Assembly (NCBI GenBank): GCA_033549345.1
Contig: JAWSUT010000042.1
Location: 1-17,650, forward strand
Length of the DNA: 17,650 bases
Direction: 5' to 3'
Source: JAWSUT01 sp033549345
GTDB lineage: Bacteria; Bacillota; Dethiobacteria; Dethiobacterales; Dethiobacteraceae
Made by a program: the position numbers and the translations under genes. Under the pieces are notes generated by a model. It saw only the letters and a program-made list of their open reading frames with translations, was not told the DNA's origin and ran no database searches. Shown piece after piece: positions 7,570 to 14,665 of the stretch (positions are counted from its first letter, which is position 1; the number at the start of each line of letters is the position of its first letter).

Positions 7570-8026
7570 TCTGTCCACCACGGACCGTGAGATTCTCAAC
7601 ATCATCCAGACCCGTTTCCCCAGAGTCAGCCGCCCCTTTGCCGCCATCGGCGAGGAAGTGGGTCTTAGCGAAGATGACGTTCTTGCCTGCGTTGCGGCCT
7701 TGAAGGAAAGCGGCATCGTCCGCCGCATCGGCGGTATCTTTGCCTCGGACAAGATGGGCTTTTCTTCAACGCTAGTGGCCTTAAAAGTGGCAGAAGACAA
7801 AATCGAAGACGTAGCCCAGGCCGTCAGCGCCTATCCCGGCGTGACCCATAATTACCAGCGCGCCCATGAATTTAATCTCTGGTTCACCCTGGTGACACGG
7901 TCGGAGGCCCAACTGGAAGAAACGCTAAACACCATCATGGACTTTGACGGCGTTATGAAACTGCGCAACCTGCCGGCCCTTAATCTCTTTAAAATCGGTG
8001 TCAACTTCGACATGTCGGAGGAATAA
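7550..8026 (+). CDS. ahbA: Siroheme decarboxylase subunit AhbA (Lrp/AsnC-like)
   Basis: With AhbB it removes carboxyl groups from the C12 and C18 acetates of siroheme, giving 12,18-didecarboxysiroheme. The 158-residue protein has an N-terminal winged-helix fold of Lrp/AsnC type (STTDREILNIIQTRFP to IVRRIGGIFASDKMGF) and a C-terminal RAM-like ferredoxin fold. In this family the fold is catalytic rather than DNA-binding. The stretch IVRRIGGIFASDKMGFSST resembles AhbA rather than AhbB. The start overlaps ahbD, with GGAGGGG (7535-7541) eight bases upstream. It shares its architecture with NirD/NirL/NirG/NirH of heme d1 synthesis; the paired AhbB and the radical SAM neighbours decide in favour of heme. 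Confidence 0.88.
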   Translation: MKHAAANLSTTDREILNIIQTRFPRVSRPFAAIGEEVGLSEDDVLACVAALKESGIVRRIGGIFASDKMGFSSTLVALKVAEDKIEDVAQAVSAYPGVTHNYQRAHEFNLWFTLVTRSEAQLEETLNTIMDFDGVMKLRNLPALNLFKIGVNFDMSEE

Positions 8027-8028
8027 CT

Positions 8029-8496
8029 ATGCAGCTAACCGATCTGGATAAAAAAATTATCTCCCGCCTGCAGGGCGACCTGCCCGTGGAGGCGGAACCC
8101 TTTGCCGCCGTGGCGGCAGAGGTTGGCATCACAGAAGAGGAACTCTTCGCCAAAATGGAAGCCTACCTGGAATCCGGTGTGATGCGCCGCCTTGGGACCA
8201 TCCTGCGCCACCACAAGGCAGGCTACAATGCCAACGCCATGTGCGGCTGGGCCGTCCCCGACGAACTGGTGGACAAAGTGGGCCCGGTCATGGCCGAATT
8301 CCGCGAAGCATCCCATGTCTATCTGCGCCCCACCTACCCCGACTGGCCCTACAACCTCTTTACCATGCTCCACGGTAAATCCCCTGAAGACCTGGAACGG
8401 GTAGCCGGCCAGATTGCGGAGCGTACCGGCATCAACGACTACAAACTTCTCTACAGCACCCGCGAATTCAAAAAAACCAGCATGAAATACTTCTAA
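8029..8496 (+). CDS. ahbB: Siroheme decarboxylase subunit AhbB (Lrp/AsnC-like)
   Basis: This is the partner of AhbA in siroheme decarboxylation. The 155-residue protein repeats the AhbA layout: an N-terminal winged helix (LTDLDKKIISRLQGDLP), then GVMRRLGTILRHHKAGYNANAMCGW, the AhbB-type signature with paired histidines, followed by the RAM-like half. Only two bases separate it from ahbA, and the GGAGGA ribosome site overlaps the end of ahbA, so equal expression of the two subunits is likely. It is the last gene of the operon; the 8502-8524 hairpin starts five bases after its stop. Confidence 0.88.
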   Translation: MQLTDLDKKIISRLQGDLPVEAEPFAAVAAEVGITEEELFAKMEAYLESGVMRRLGTILRHHKAGYNANAMCGWAVPDELVDKVGPVMAEFREASHVYLRPTYPDWPYNLFTMLHGKSPEDLERVAGQIAERTGINDYKLLYSTREFKKTSMKYF

Positions 8497-8501
8497 CACA
8501 A

Positions 8502-8524
8502 AAGGCCGGACGATGTCCGGCCTT
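8502..8524. terminator. Hairpin between convergent genes
   Basis: AAGGCCGGAC (8502-8511) and GTCCGGCCTT (8515-8524) form a perfect 10-bp stem with a 3-base loop. It sits between the ahbB stop and the stop of the convergent nucleotidyltransferase gene, overlapping the latter's stop codon by two bases. The U-tract is poor rightward and only about four bases leftward, so efficiency is uncertain. Confidence 0.7.
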
Positions 8525-8951
8525 ACTCTATATCCAGATATTCCTCCCGCAGTTTTTCATCAAACTCCCGGTCAATTTGTCTGAGGCGATAGCCAAAATC
8601 GCGGTAACTGTTTAGCACAGATTCTACAAAGTTAGCCGCCTGCAGCCTGTCCCTTTCAAAAACGATCCGGCCGGTTGCCAGGGCACGGTGTGCAATATGA
8701 ACAGGAGCGTTGCGCAGCATGAGAAGGTCCACATCGTCCCTTTCCAAAAGTATCGATAATTCAGCAGACAGCTTCAGTTCATCCATCAGCGGTACATCGT
8801 GCTGAAGGAGAACAGCAACGTCTATATCGCTCATCCTGTGTTCGTCAGCTGTGCCAAACGAACCAAAGAGCAGGGCAAGAACAACACGTTCTTTGTTCTG
8901 AAAATATTCTCTTAGTTTTACACAGGTTGCGCTGTATTGCTCACCGTTCAT
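8523..8951 (-). CDS. MNT-type nucleotidyltransferase (MntA-like antitoxin)
   Basis: The 142-residue protein belongs to the minimal nucleotidyltransferase family. It has GSFGTADEHRMSDID, which fits the GS-x10-DxD signature (Gly30-Ser31, Asp42, Asp44), and a third acidic residue at Asp75 in the DDVDLLML strand. In type VII toxin-antitoxin pairs such proteins (MntA) inactivate the HEPN ribonuclease HepT by AMP addition to a tyrosine. No HEPN gene is present on either side: ahbB converges from the left, and upstream are only the regulatory region and hemL. It is therefore an orphan or has another target. The ATG at 8951 is chosen because GGAGG lies eight bases upstream; a TTG 15 bases earlier overlaps that site. 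A promoter-like pair is at 8975-9004. Its transcription opposes the heme operon. Confidence 0.82.
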   Translation of the reverse strand: MNGEQYSATCVKLREYFQNKERVVLALLFGSFGTADEHRMSDIDVAVLLQHDVPLMDELKLSAELSILLERDDVDLLMLRNAPVHIAHRALATGRIVFERDRLQAANFVESVLNSYRDFGYRLRQIDREFDEKLREEYLDIE

Positions 8952-8974
8952 ACCATTTCCCTCCAATTAACTCT

Positions 8975-9004
8975 ATTTTATCTTGACTTCTACCCGGAAA
9001 GCAA
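8975..9004 (-). promoter_or_regulatory. Candidate promoter of the MNT nucleotidyltransferase gene
   Basis: On the minus strand TTGCTT (9004-8999) and TAAAAT (8980-8975) are separated by 18 bases, about 25 bases ahead of the start codon. The -10 is good, the -35 moderate. Confidence 0.45.
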
Positions 9005-9027
9005 GTAGCTAAAGACAGACCCGAAAT

Positions 9028-9061
9028 GCGGTAATGGTAATGCAGCGGTAATGGTAATGCA
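9028..9061 (+). repeat. Perfect 17-bp tandem duplication upstream of hemL promoter
   Basis: GCGGTAATGGTAATGCA occurs twice head to tail with no mismatch (9028-9044 and 9045-9061). Each copy itself contains GGTAAT twice. The second copy ends exactly where the candidate hemL -35 box begins, so the repeats may bind an activator. Confidence 0.85.
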
Positions 9062-9090
9062 TTGCAATCTTTTGGCGGACAAGATACAAT
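9062..9090 (+). promoter_or_regulatory. Candidate promoter of hemL
   Basis: TTGCAA (9062-9067) and TACAAT (9085-9090) are spaced by 17 bases. The -10 matches five of six consensus positions, and the -35 only four, consistent with a promoter needing an activator. Transcription from about 9097 leaves a leader of roughly 230 bases. Confidence 0.5.
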
Positions 9091-9266
9091 AAGTACAACC
9101 AACCTTTGGCAGAAGGTGAGCCAAATGCAGTCTAATACTTCACTACACCGCTTCCGGCACTTTCAGGCATGCGTATACATACAGGCTTGATCTAAATCGG
9201 GTGGAAGACCTTCGCAAAAAGACAGTAAATTCCTGGAACGCAGTAGAAGAAAACCTGGGATGCGTT

Positions 9267-9289
9267 TTCCCGGCAGCAACCGCCGGGAA
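9267..9289 (+). promoter_or_regulatory. Leader hairpin ahead of hemL
   Basis: TTCCCGGC (9267-9274) and GCCGGGAA (9282-9289) form an 8-bp stem with a 7-base loop, directly abutting a weaker stem at 9237-9266. No U-run follows, so it is not an ordinary terminator. It lies about 36 bases before the hemL start. Confidence 0.45.
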
Positions 9290-9325
9290 CAGTGAATAAA
9301 ATCCGGAAAAACAGGAGGAGATTAA

Positions 9326-10621
9326 ATGTACGAAAAATCCAAAAAACTATTTGCCGAAGCCAAAGAAGTGATGCCCGGCGGTGTAAATTCCCCGGTGCGC
9401 GCTTTTAAGTCCGTCGGTATGGATCCCGTCTTTATCACTAAAGCCAAGGGCGCCAAAGTCTATGACGCCGACGGCAATGAATATGTGGACTATGTAGGAT
9501 CCTGGGGCCCGATGATTCTCGGCCACGCCCACCCCCGCATCGTCTCCGCGGTACAAAAAGCAGCTGAGAAGGGGACAAGCTTCGGCGCTCCCACCGAAAT
9601 TGAAACAGAAATGGCCAAACTGGTTATCGAAGCCGTACCGTCCATCGAGAAGGTTCGCATGGTCAACTCCGGCACCGAAGCGGTTATCGGCGCACTGCGT
9701 GTGGCCCGCGGCTTCACCGGCCGGGATAAAATCCTTAAATTCGCCGGCTGCTACCACGGCCACGGCGACAGCCTGCTGATTAAAGCCGGCTCCGGTGTCA
9801 CTACCCTGGGCCTGCCTGATAGCCCCGGCGTGACCAAAGGTACCGCCCAGGACACCCTCACCGTAGACTACAACGACCTGGCAGCCGTTAAAGAAGTTTT
9901 TACCCAAATCGGCGAAGAAATTGCCGCTGTAATCGTCGAGCCCATTGCCGGTAACATGGGCCTGGCCATTCCCAAAGAAGGCTTTTTGGAAGGCCTGCGT
10001 GAAGTTACCGAACAGTACGGTGCTCTGTTAATCTTTGACGAAGTGATGACCGGCTTCCGCGTGGCCTACGGCGGCGCCCAGGAGCTCTATAATATTAAGC
10101 CCGACCTCACCACCCTGGGCAAGATCATCGGCGGCGGCCTGCCTGTCGGCGCCTACGGCGGCCGCAAGGATATTATGGAGCAGGTTGCTCCCGCCGGCCC
10201 CATCTACCAGGCCGGTACCCTCTCCGGCAACCCGCTGGCCATGGCCGCCGGCCGTGAAATGCTCCTGGCCTTAAAAGAGCGCGGTACCTATGAAAAGCTG
10301 GAGCGGATGTCTGCCGAACTGTCCCAGGACCTAAAGAGTCTGGCTGAAAAGCACAGCGTGGAGACCACCTTCAAGCGTGTCGGTTCCATGAGCTGCGTCT
10401 ACTTTACAAACGAAGACGTCTACGACTTCCCCACAGCAGCCAGGTCCAACCTTGGACGTTTCCAGGTTTACTTTAAGACCCTGCTGAAAAACGGCGTCTA
10501 CATTGCGCCCTCTCAGTTTGAAGCCGGGTTTGTCTCCCTGGCCCACACCATCAGTGACCTTGACAAAACACTGTCGGCCGCCGACAAAGCCTTTGCTGCT
10601 GCTGTGGAAGCCCGGTGCTAA
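9326..10621 (+). CDS. hemL: Glutamate-1-semialdehyde 2,1-aminomutase
   Basis: It isomerises glutamate-1-semialdehyde to 5-aminolevulinate, so this organism uses the C5 route. The 431-residue protein is full length for the family. It has the N-terminal MPGGVNSPVRAFKSVG, the PLP-phosphate region NSGTEA (114-119), and CYHGHGDSLL. IFDEVMTGFR carries the PLP-contacting Asp, and TTLGKIIGGGLPVGAYGG carries the Schiff-base lysine Lys266. The start is clear: AGGAGGAG lies a few bases ahead of the ATG. Unlike in many Firmicutes it is not fused into the hem operon; it has its own promoter region and its own terminator, so 5-aminolevulinate supply may be controlled separately. Its partner HemA, which makes the substrate, is not in the window. 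Confidence 0.98.
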   Translation: MYEKSKKLFAEAKEVMPGGVNSPVRAFKSVGMDPVFITKAKGAKVYDADGNEYVDYVGSWGPMILGHAHPRIVSAVQKAAEKGTSFGAPTEIETEMAKLVIEAVPSIEKVRMVNSGTEAVIGALRVARGFTGRDKILKFAGCYHGHGDSLLIKAGSGVTTLGLPDSPGVTKGTAQDTLTVDYNDLAAVKEVFTQIGEEIAAVIVEPIAGNMGLAIPKEGFLEGLREVTEQYGALLIFDEVMTGFRVAYGGAQELYNIKPDLTTLGKIIGGGLPVGAYGGRKDIMEQVAPAGPIYQAGTLSGNPLAMAAGREMLLALKERGTYEKLERMSAELSQDLKSLAEKHSVETTFKRVGSMSCVYFTNEDVYDFPTAARSNLGRFQVYFKTLLKNGVYIAPSQFEAGFVSLAHTISDLDKTLSAADKAFAAAVEARC

Positions 10622-10653
10622 CCCATAACACGGGCGAAATAATCTTTGTATAA

Positions 10654-10706
10654 ACGAAAAAAGCGTTATCAGGCGGCGGCTTACAGCCGCCGTTTTCTTT
10701 TTTCGT
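10654..10706 (+). terminator. Strong terminator after hemL
   Basis: CGGCGGC (10674-10680) pairs with GCCGCCG (10686-10692) around a 5-base loop and is followed by TTTTCTTTTTT. A-rich ACGAAAAAAG (10654-10663) can also pair with the tail (10697-10706), making a nested, possibly bidirectional structure. Confidence 0.9.
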
Positions 10707-10830
10707 ATAAAATTATTTCCGGTCATAAAATCATGCCCTATCCCCTGTCATGCCTGGAGTTAGGTTGGAAAAAGTGAACCTCACACGGGGAAGGACTTTT
10801 GCTAAATTTGTAGAATTACACCTTGTTACC

Positions 10831-10862
10831 GTGTTAATGTGTTAAAGTGCCAAAGTGCAGGG
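10831..10862 (+). repeat. Four degenerate 8-bp tandem units at the transporter start
   Basis: The units are GTGTTAAT, GTGTTAAA, GTGCCAAA and GTGCAGGG, in exact 8-base register. They run into the ribosome site of the transporter ATPase gene. One unit supplies the GTG at 10847 that could be mistaken for a start codon. Confidence 0.6.
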
Positions 10863-12406
10863 GGGAGTTTCTTATTTCGGATAAAGCCTTACGCATACAT
10901 AATGTTTCAAAAATCTATCCCGGTACGATTGCCTTGAATAAAGTGAATATTCACGTTAAAAAGGGTGAAGTCCACGGCATTATCGGCAAAAACGGAGCGG
11001 GCAAGTCAACGCTGGTGAGTATTATTGCCGGGTTAATCACTCCGGATGAAGGGGAAATCGAAGTTGACGGCAAGCAGTTTTCCTCCCTGTCCCGGATTGC
11101 GGCCAAAAAGGAGAACATCGCCATAGTCCCGCAGGAGCCGCAGGTGATATTGGACCTGACCGTGGCAGAGAACCTGTTTATCCCCAACTACGGCAATGCC
11201 CTACGTTTAGGGCACGTGGACTGGAAACAGCTTTACCGGCGGGCGGAAGAATTGATTACCCAGGCCGGCCTGAATATCAATGTCCACAGCCGGGCAGGGG
11301 ATTTAACTGTGAGCGAACGCCAGCTGCTGCTTGTCATTAAGGCCTGTTACGTTGAAGACGCCCGGATTATTATTTTTGATGAAGCATCCGCCTCGCTTGC
11401 CCAAAATGATGAAGCGCTGCTCTACGGGATTATTGAAAAGCGGAAAAACGAAGGAAAAACCATTATCTTTATTTCCCACCGCACAGACGAACTGCTAAAG
11501 CTTTGCGACCGTCTTACCGTACTTCGCGACGGTTCATCCATTGCCACAGTGGACTGCTCTGACCTGGACTTGGAGAAATTATCTTCTCTGATTGTCGGCG
11601 GGGAGTTTACTGTGGGTGATTGCACGCCGGGGACGGGCTGCAGGGAGGTTGGGCCCGTTGTACTGCAGGTGGAGAACCTCACCCGTTTTGGTGTGTTCCA
11701 TGATATTTCCTTTACCGTCAGGGAAGGGGAGATCCTGGGGATTGCCGGGCTGCGGGGTAGCGGACGCACAGAAATCTTCCGCGCTATGCTGGGAATCGAC
11801 CACGTCGATAGCGGAACGCTGCAGCTGGGAAGCCGCAGAAAACCATTTTCTTCTCCGGCGGACGCGCTAAAACACGGCCTGGTGTACCTGCCGGAAGACC
11901 GGGAGCATGAGGGTCTGATTAATAACCAGAGCGTCAGGGAAAACCTGGTCTTAAACGCCATGAAAAACGTGGCGCGGACGTTTTGGGTCGACAGGAAAAA
12001 AGAAGAGGCGTTTGCCGGCAACCTGGTGGAGGACCTGTCCATTAGTACGGCCTCACTGGAGCAGGAAGTGAGCCAGTTAAGCGGCGGCAATAAACAAAAA
12101 GTGGTGGTGGGGCGAATTGCGGCTGCGGCACCGAAGGTGTTTATCCTCGATGAGCCCACCCGAGGCGTGGATATCTCCGCCAAAAAAAGCATTCTGCGTA
12201 TTGTGCAGGAGCGGCTGAGCGCTTCCGCCGGCGTGATTATTACATCGCCGGGGCTGGAAGATTTGATTCAGGTCTGTGACCGCATTTTGGTGCTGCATCA
12301 GGGGTTCATTGTGGGGGAATACAAAAGAGACGCTTTCAGTGAAGATGAACTGTACCAGGCGATACAGGGTGGCTGCGAAGAGAATACAGCAATGAAGGAG
12401 ATTTAG
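10847..12406 (+). CDS. Sugar-type ABC transporter ATP-binding protein (RbsA/MglA-like, CUT2)
   Basis: This is the energising subunit of a CUT2-family importer; it binds the permease on the cytoplasmic face. It has two ABC domains in one chain. The first has Walker A GKNGAGKST (residues 47-55 from the GTG) and Walker B ARIIIFDEASASL. The second has a degenerate Walker A (GLRGSGRTE), LSGGNKQKVVVGR and VFILDEPTRGVD. An altered P-loop in domain two is normal for RbsA-type proteins. The start is unclear. The GTG at 10847 has no ribosome site, whereas AGGGGGGAG (10859-10867) is six bases from an in-frame ATT (10874). Starting there gives 510 residues and an N-terminus typical of the family. The gene is co-transcribed with the permease three bases downstream. 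The substrate cannot be told from the ATPase. Confidence 0.95.
   Translation: MPKCRGEFLISDKALRIHNVSKIYPGTIALNKVNIHVKKGEVHGIIGKNGAGKSTLVSIIAGLITPDEGEIEVDGKQFSSLSRIAAKKENIAIVPQEPQVILDLTVAENLFIPNYGNALRLGHVDWKQLYRRAEELITQAGLNINVHSRAGDLTVSERQLLLVIKACYVEDARIIIFDEASASLAQNDEALLYGIIEKRKNEGKTIIFISHRTDELLKLCDRLTVLRDGSSIATVDCSDLDLEKLSSLIVGGEFTVGDCTPGTGCREVGPVVLQVENLTRFGVFHDISFTVREGEILGIAGLRGSGRTEIFRAMLGIDHVDSGTLQLGSRRKPFSSPADALKHGLVYLPEDREHEGLINNQSVRENLVLNAMKNVARTFWVDRKKEEAFAGNLVEDLSISTASLEQEVSQLSGGNKQKVVVGRIAAAAPKVFILDEPTRGVDISAKKSILRIVQERLSASAGVIITSPGLEDLIQVCDRILVLHQGFIVGEYKRDAFSEDELYQAIQGGCEENTAMKEI
10859..10867 (+). promoter_or_regulatory. Ribosome site pointing to a possible ATT start
   Basis: AGGGGGGAG is the best ribosome-binding sequence near the transporter ATPase start. 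It lies inside the frame that begins at GTG 10847, and is six bases from ATT 10874. No ATG, GTG or TTG in this frame follows at suitable spacing. Confidence 0.45.
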
Positions 12407-12409
12407 GAC

Positions 12410-13450
12410 GTGTCACAAAAACTGCGCTTACAATTGTTTCTGCTGGATAACCTGATTTGGGTCATTGTTCTTGGTTTTTTTGTTCTCAATGCTTTTTTTA
12501 CCCCCAAGTTTTCCTCCTACGATAATATCGTCAATATTTTTTATCATTCCGCTATCATGAGTATGCTGGTGTTGGGGCAGGGCCTTGTTCTGATTAACGG
12601 CAACCTGGATCTTTCTTTGGAATCCACACTGGCTTTTGCGCCGGGGATTGCCATGCTTTTGGCCAGCCGCTGGCTGCCCGGGGGCATGCACCCGCTTCTG
12701 GCCATCGGGGCTACCCTGGCGGTCGGTGCTTTTGTCGGAGCGTTTAACGGGTTCTGTGTGGCAAGAATCGGCATCAATCCTTTTTTACAGACGCTGTCGA
12801 TGCTGATTATGCTCCGGGGTCTCGTCCTTTACCTGGTACCGTTTTCCATCTTTCCGCTGCCGGATATGTATACCTACATCGGCAAGGCCAGAATGTTTGG
12901 CAATATTCCGGTTGCCATTCCGGTTACACTGCTTATCTTTTTGCTTTTTCATTTTTTACTCTCCTTTACTCCGTTTGGAAGGTACTTTATGGCCACAGGC
13001 GGCAACCCCCGGGCCAGTTTTATTGCCGGAATTAATACACAGCGAATGGTGATCTACGCATTCGGTCTGGCCGGCCTGCTCGCCGCTGTGGCCGGGCTTT
13101 TAGCCGCAGGCAGGCAGGGTTCGGTCTCCAATTCCATGGGGGACGGCATGGTGATGTTTGCGTTTGCCGGCGCCATCCTTGGCGGCGCAAGCCTCACAGG
13201 CGGCAAAGGGACGGCCATCGGGATGCTGGGCGGCTCACTCCTTCTGGGCATGATTTCAAACTCACTAAACCTGGTTGGTGTGGGTGTGACTCTGGTCTAT
13301 GCCACAAAAGGCGCTTTGATATTCGTGGCGCTGGTGCTGGACCGCGTTAAGGTTAAACTGCGTAATGATCTGCTGCATAAAGAACAAGTCCGCAAACTGA
13401 TGCTGCAGGAGAAAGACACTCCTGCACAATCTGTTTCGTCGGCTTCATAA
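12410..13450 (+). CDS. ABC transporter permease (RbsC/XylH-like, CUT2)
   Basis: This is the membrane channel subunit, which should dimerise and pair with the preceding ATPase. The 346-residue protein is very hydrophobic with about 8-10 membrane segments. It carries CUT2 permease features: GLVLINGNLDLSLES near residue 60, NPFLQTLSMLIMLRGLVLYL, GGNPRASFIAGIN in the cytoplasmic loop that contacts the ATPase, and GAILGGASLTGGKGT. The GTG start at 12410 follows GGAGATTTAG. The gene begins three bases after the ATPase stop, so expression is coupled. The C-terminal tail is charged and cytoplasmic. The substrate is not evident. Confidence 0.94.
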   Translation: MSQKLRLQLFLLDNLIWVIVLGFFVLNAFFTPKFSSYDNIVNIFYHSAIMSMLVLGQGLVLINGNLDLSLESTLAFAPGIAMLLASRWLPGGMHPLLAIGATLAVGAFVGAFNGFCVARIGINPFLQTLSMLIMLRGLVLYLVPFSIFPLPDMYTYIGKARMFGNIPVAIPVTLLIFLLFHFLLSFTPFGRYFMATGGNPRASFIAGINTQRMVIYAFGLAGLLAAVAGLLAAGRQGSVSNSMGDGMVMFAFAGAILGGASLTGGKGTAIGMLGGSLLLGMISNSLNLVGVGVTLVYATKGALIFVALVLDRVKVKLRNDLLHKEQVRKLMLQEKDTPAQSVSSAS

Positions 13451-13479
13451 TACATAAACACAAAATGGGGGATGGGAAA

Positions 13480-14601
13480 ATGCTGAAAAGAAAAAGAAGT
13501 TTTGTTTTGCTGCTGGCATGCCTGTTTATGCTTGCAATACTCGTAGTGGGCTGTGGCGGTAATGAACCAACCGGTGACAATGCCGACAATGGCAACAACG
13601 GTGACGCTGCACAAGACGAGCCGGTGATCGGGATGGTCATCAAATATCCGGGGGCTCCCTTTGTCCAGGCCTTTATTAACGGCGCTGAAACAAAGGCCGC
13701 CGAGCTGGGTATGCGGGTGGAAGTCAAAGACGGCCAGGCCGACTCTCTGACCATTATGGATATCATGGATAACTTTATTACCCAGGAAGTTGACGGCTTT
13801 ATCATGGCCGGTGCCGTTGACTTAAAGGCCATTGTCCCCGGCGTGGAGCGCCTCAATGAAGCAGGCATTCCCATTATCGCCCTGGATACATCGCCGGAGG
13901 GCGGCGTAGTCGACATGTTTATTTCCTTTGACATTGAAAAATCCAGCGCACAGGCGGCGGAAGCCTTTATTCAGGGAATTAAAGACAGAAACGACGGTGA
14001 AGTCCCCGAAGGTGTGGTCATTGAAATCACCGGCTCGCTGGAAGACATGTTTGCCCAGGCCTGCAACGAGGGCTTTATGTCTGTTGTGGGCGAGTACCCG
14101 CAGCTTACAGTTGTGCAGGGTGAGGGCAAATGGAACAACGTGGATTCCAACGAACGCGCCAGCGACCTGCTTACCCGCCACGGTGATGACGTTCTGGGAA
14201 TTTATGTGCACACACCGGACATTATGGGCCCCGGCGTGGTCTCAGCCATTGAAGCGGCCGGACGGGAAGCAAAAGATTACGGTATTACCGGTATCTGCAT
14301 GGGCCCCGAAGGACTTGAGCTGATTGAAGAAGGTAAAATTCTGGCCATCGTCGGGCAGCCCGCCCTGGCATCGGCCGAGCTGGCTGTGGAATACCTGTAT
14401 AACATCATAAACGATCTACCCATCCCGCAGGTCGGCGACACTGTGGAGCGGGAGGGTGAACTGTGGTCACCCGCCGAAGTAATTGAAAACCCCTGGGCCG
14501 AAGGAGCATTTATGGTCCTGCAGGGGCCGCTTGTCCCAACTGAGGTGGGTACAGACGACCCCCGTCTGTGGGAAAACAAGCTAAGCGATCTGTGGAAATA
14601 A
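13480..14601 (+). CDS. Substrate-binding lipoprotein of the CUT2 ABC transporter
   Basis: This is the extracytoplasmic receptor of the transporter. The 373-residue protein has a lysine/arginine-rich N-terminus, a hydrophobic signal and the lipobox LVVGC (Cys25). A low-complexity Asn/Asp/Gly linker follows and should tether it to the membrane. The mature part is a two-lobed periplasmic-binding fold of the sugar type (Peripla_BP_4), beginning PVIGMVIKYPGAPFVQAFINGAE, with GFIMAGAVDLKAIVP and GIPIIALDTSPEGG further on. The start at 13480 follows a G-rich site; an ATG at 13465 overlaps it. Ligands of this fold include sugars, polyols and autoinducer-2. The dehydrogenases that follow suggest a hydroxylated small molecule, but this is inference. 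A stable hairpin follows the stop codon. Confidence 0.93.
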   Translation: MLKRKRSFVLLLACLFMLAILVVGCGGNEPTGDNADNGNNGDAAQDEPVIGMVIKYPGAPFVQAFINGAETKAAELGMRVEVKDGQADSLTIMDIMDNFITQEVDGFIMAGAVDLKAIVPGVERLNEAGIPIIALDTSPEGGVVDMFISFDIEKSSAQAAEAFIQGIKDRNDGEVPEGVVIEITGSLEDMFAQACNEGFMSVVGEYPQLTVVQGEGKWNNVDSNERASDLLTRHGDDVLGIYVHTPDIMGPGVVSAIEAAGREAKDYGITGICMGPEGLELIEEGKILAIVGQPALASAELAVEYLYNIINDLPIPQVGDTVEREGELWSPAEVIENPWAEGAFMVLQGPLVPTEVGTDDPRLWENKLSDLWK

Positions 14602-14604
14602 CCT

Positions 14605-14637
14605 AAACCGCCCCCGGGGCCTGCCCCGGGGCGGTTT
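14605..14637 (+). terminator. GC-rich hairpin between binding protein and dehydrogenases
   Basis: The left arm (14605-14619) and right arm (14624-14637) pair as AAACCGCCCC-GGGG against CCCCGGGGCGGTTT with one bulged C. The following bases have only a weak U-run, so it probably acts as a partial terminator or 3'-end stabiliser, leaving the binding protein mRNA in excess over the downstream genes. Confidence 0.7.
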
Positions 14638-14665
14638 CCATCTTTTACCCGAAAGGATGTTTACC

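Larger units (their letters stand above)
8952..9325. other. 374-bp divergent regulatory region between the MNT gene and hemL
   Basis: There is no convincing gene here. It holds a leftward promoter (8975-9004), a 17-bp tandem repeat (9028-9061), a rightward promoter (9062-9090), and a ~230-base hemL leader. The leader has hairpins at 9105-9125 (TTTGGC/GCCAAA), 9237-9266 (AACGCA/TGCGTT) and 9267-9289. I could not match the leader to a T-box, cobalamin or other riboswitch that I know. Confidence 0.7.

Noticed and set aside
9028..9061. CRISPR array or plasmid iteron
   Set aside because: Only two adjacent copies without spacers, and no cas or replication genes; position at a -35 box favours regulation.
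9114..9299. A ~60-codon open frame and a 22-codon ATG frame (9126-9194) in the hemL leader
   Set aside because: The longer frame has no start codon and no recognisable domain; the short one has only a weak ribosome site at short spacing. The promoter ahead and the hairpins fit an untranslated leader better.
9097..9325. T-box or cobalamin riboswitch ahead of hemL
   Set aside because: No T-box sequence (AGGGTGGNACCGCG) or B12-box was found, and the hairpins do not match those layouts.
8952..9325. A HepT/HEPN toxin gene partnered with the MNT protein
   Set aside because: No frame in this interval has HEPN-like length or the RxxxxxH motif.
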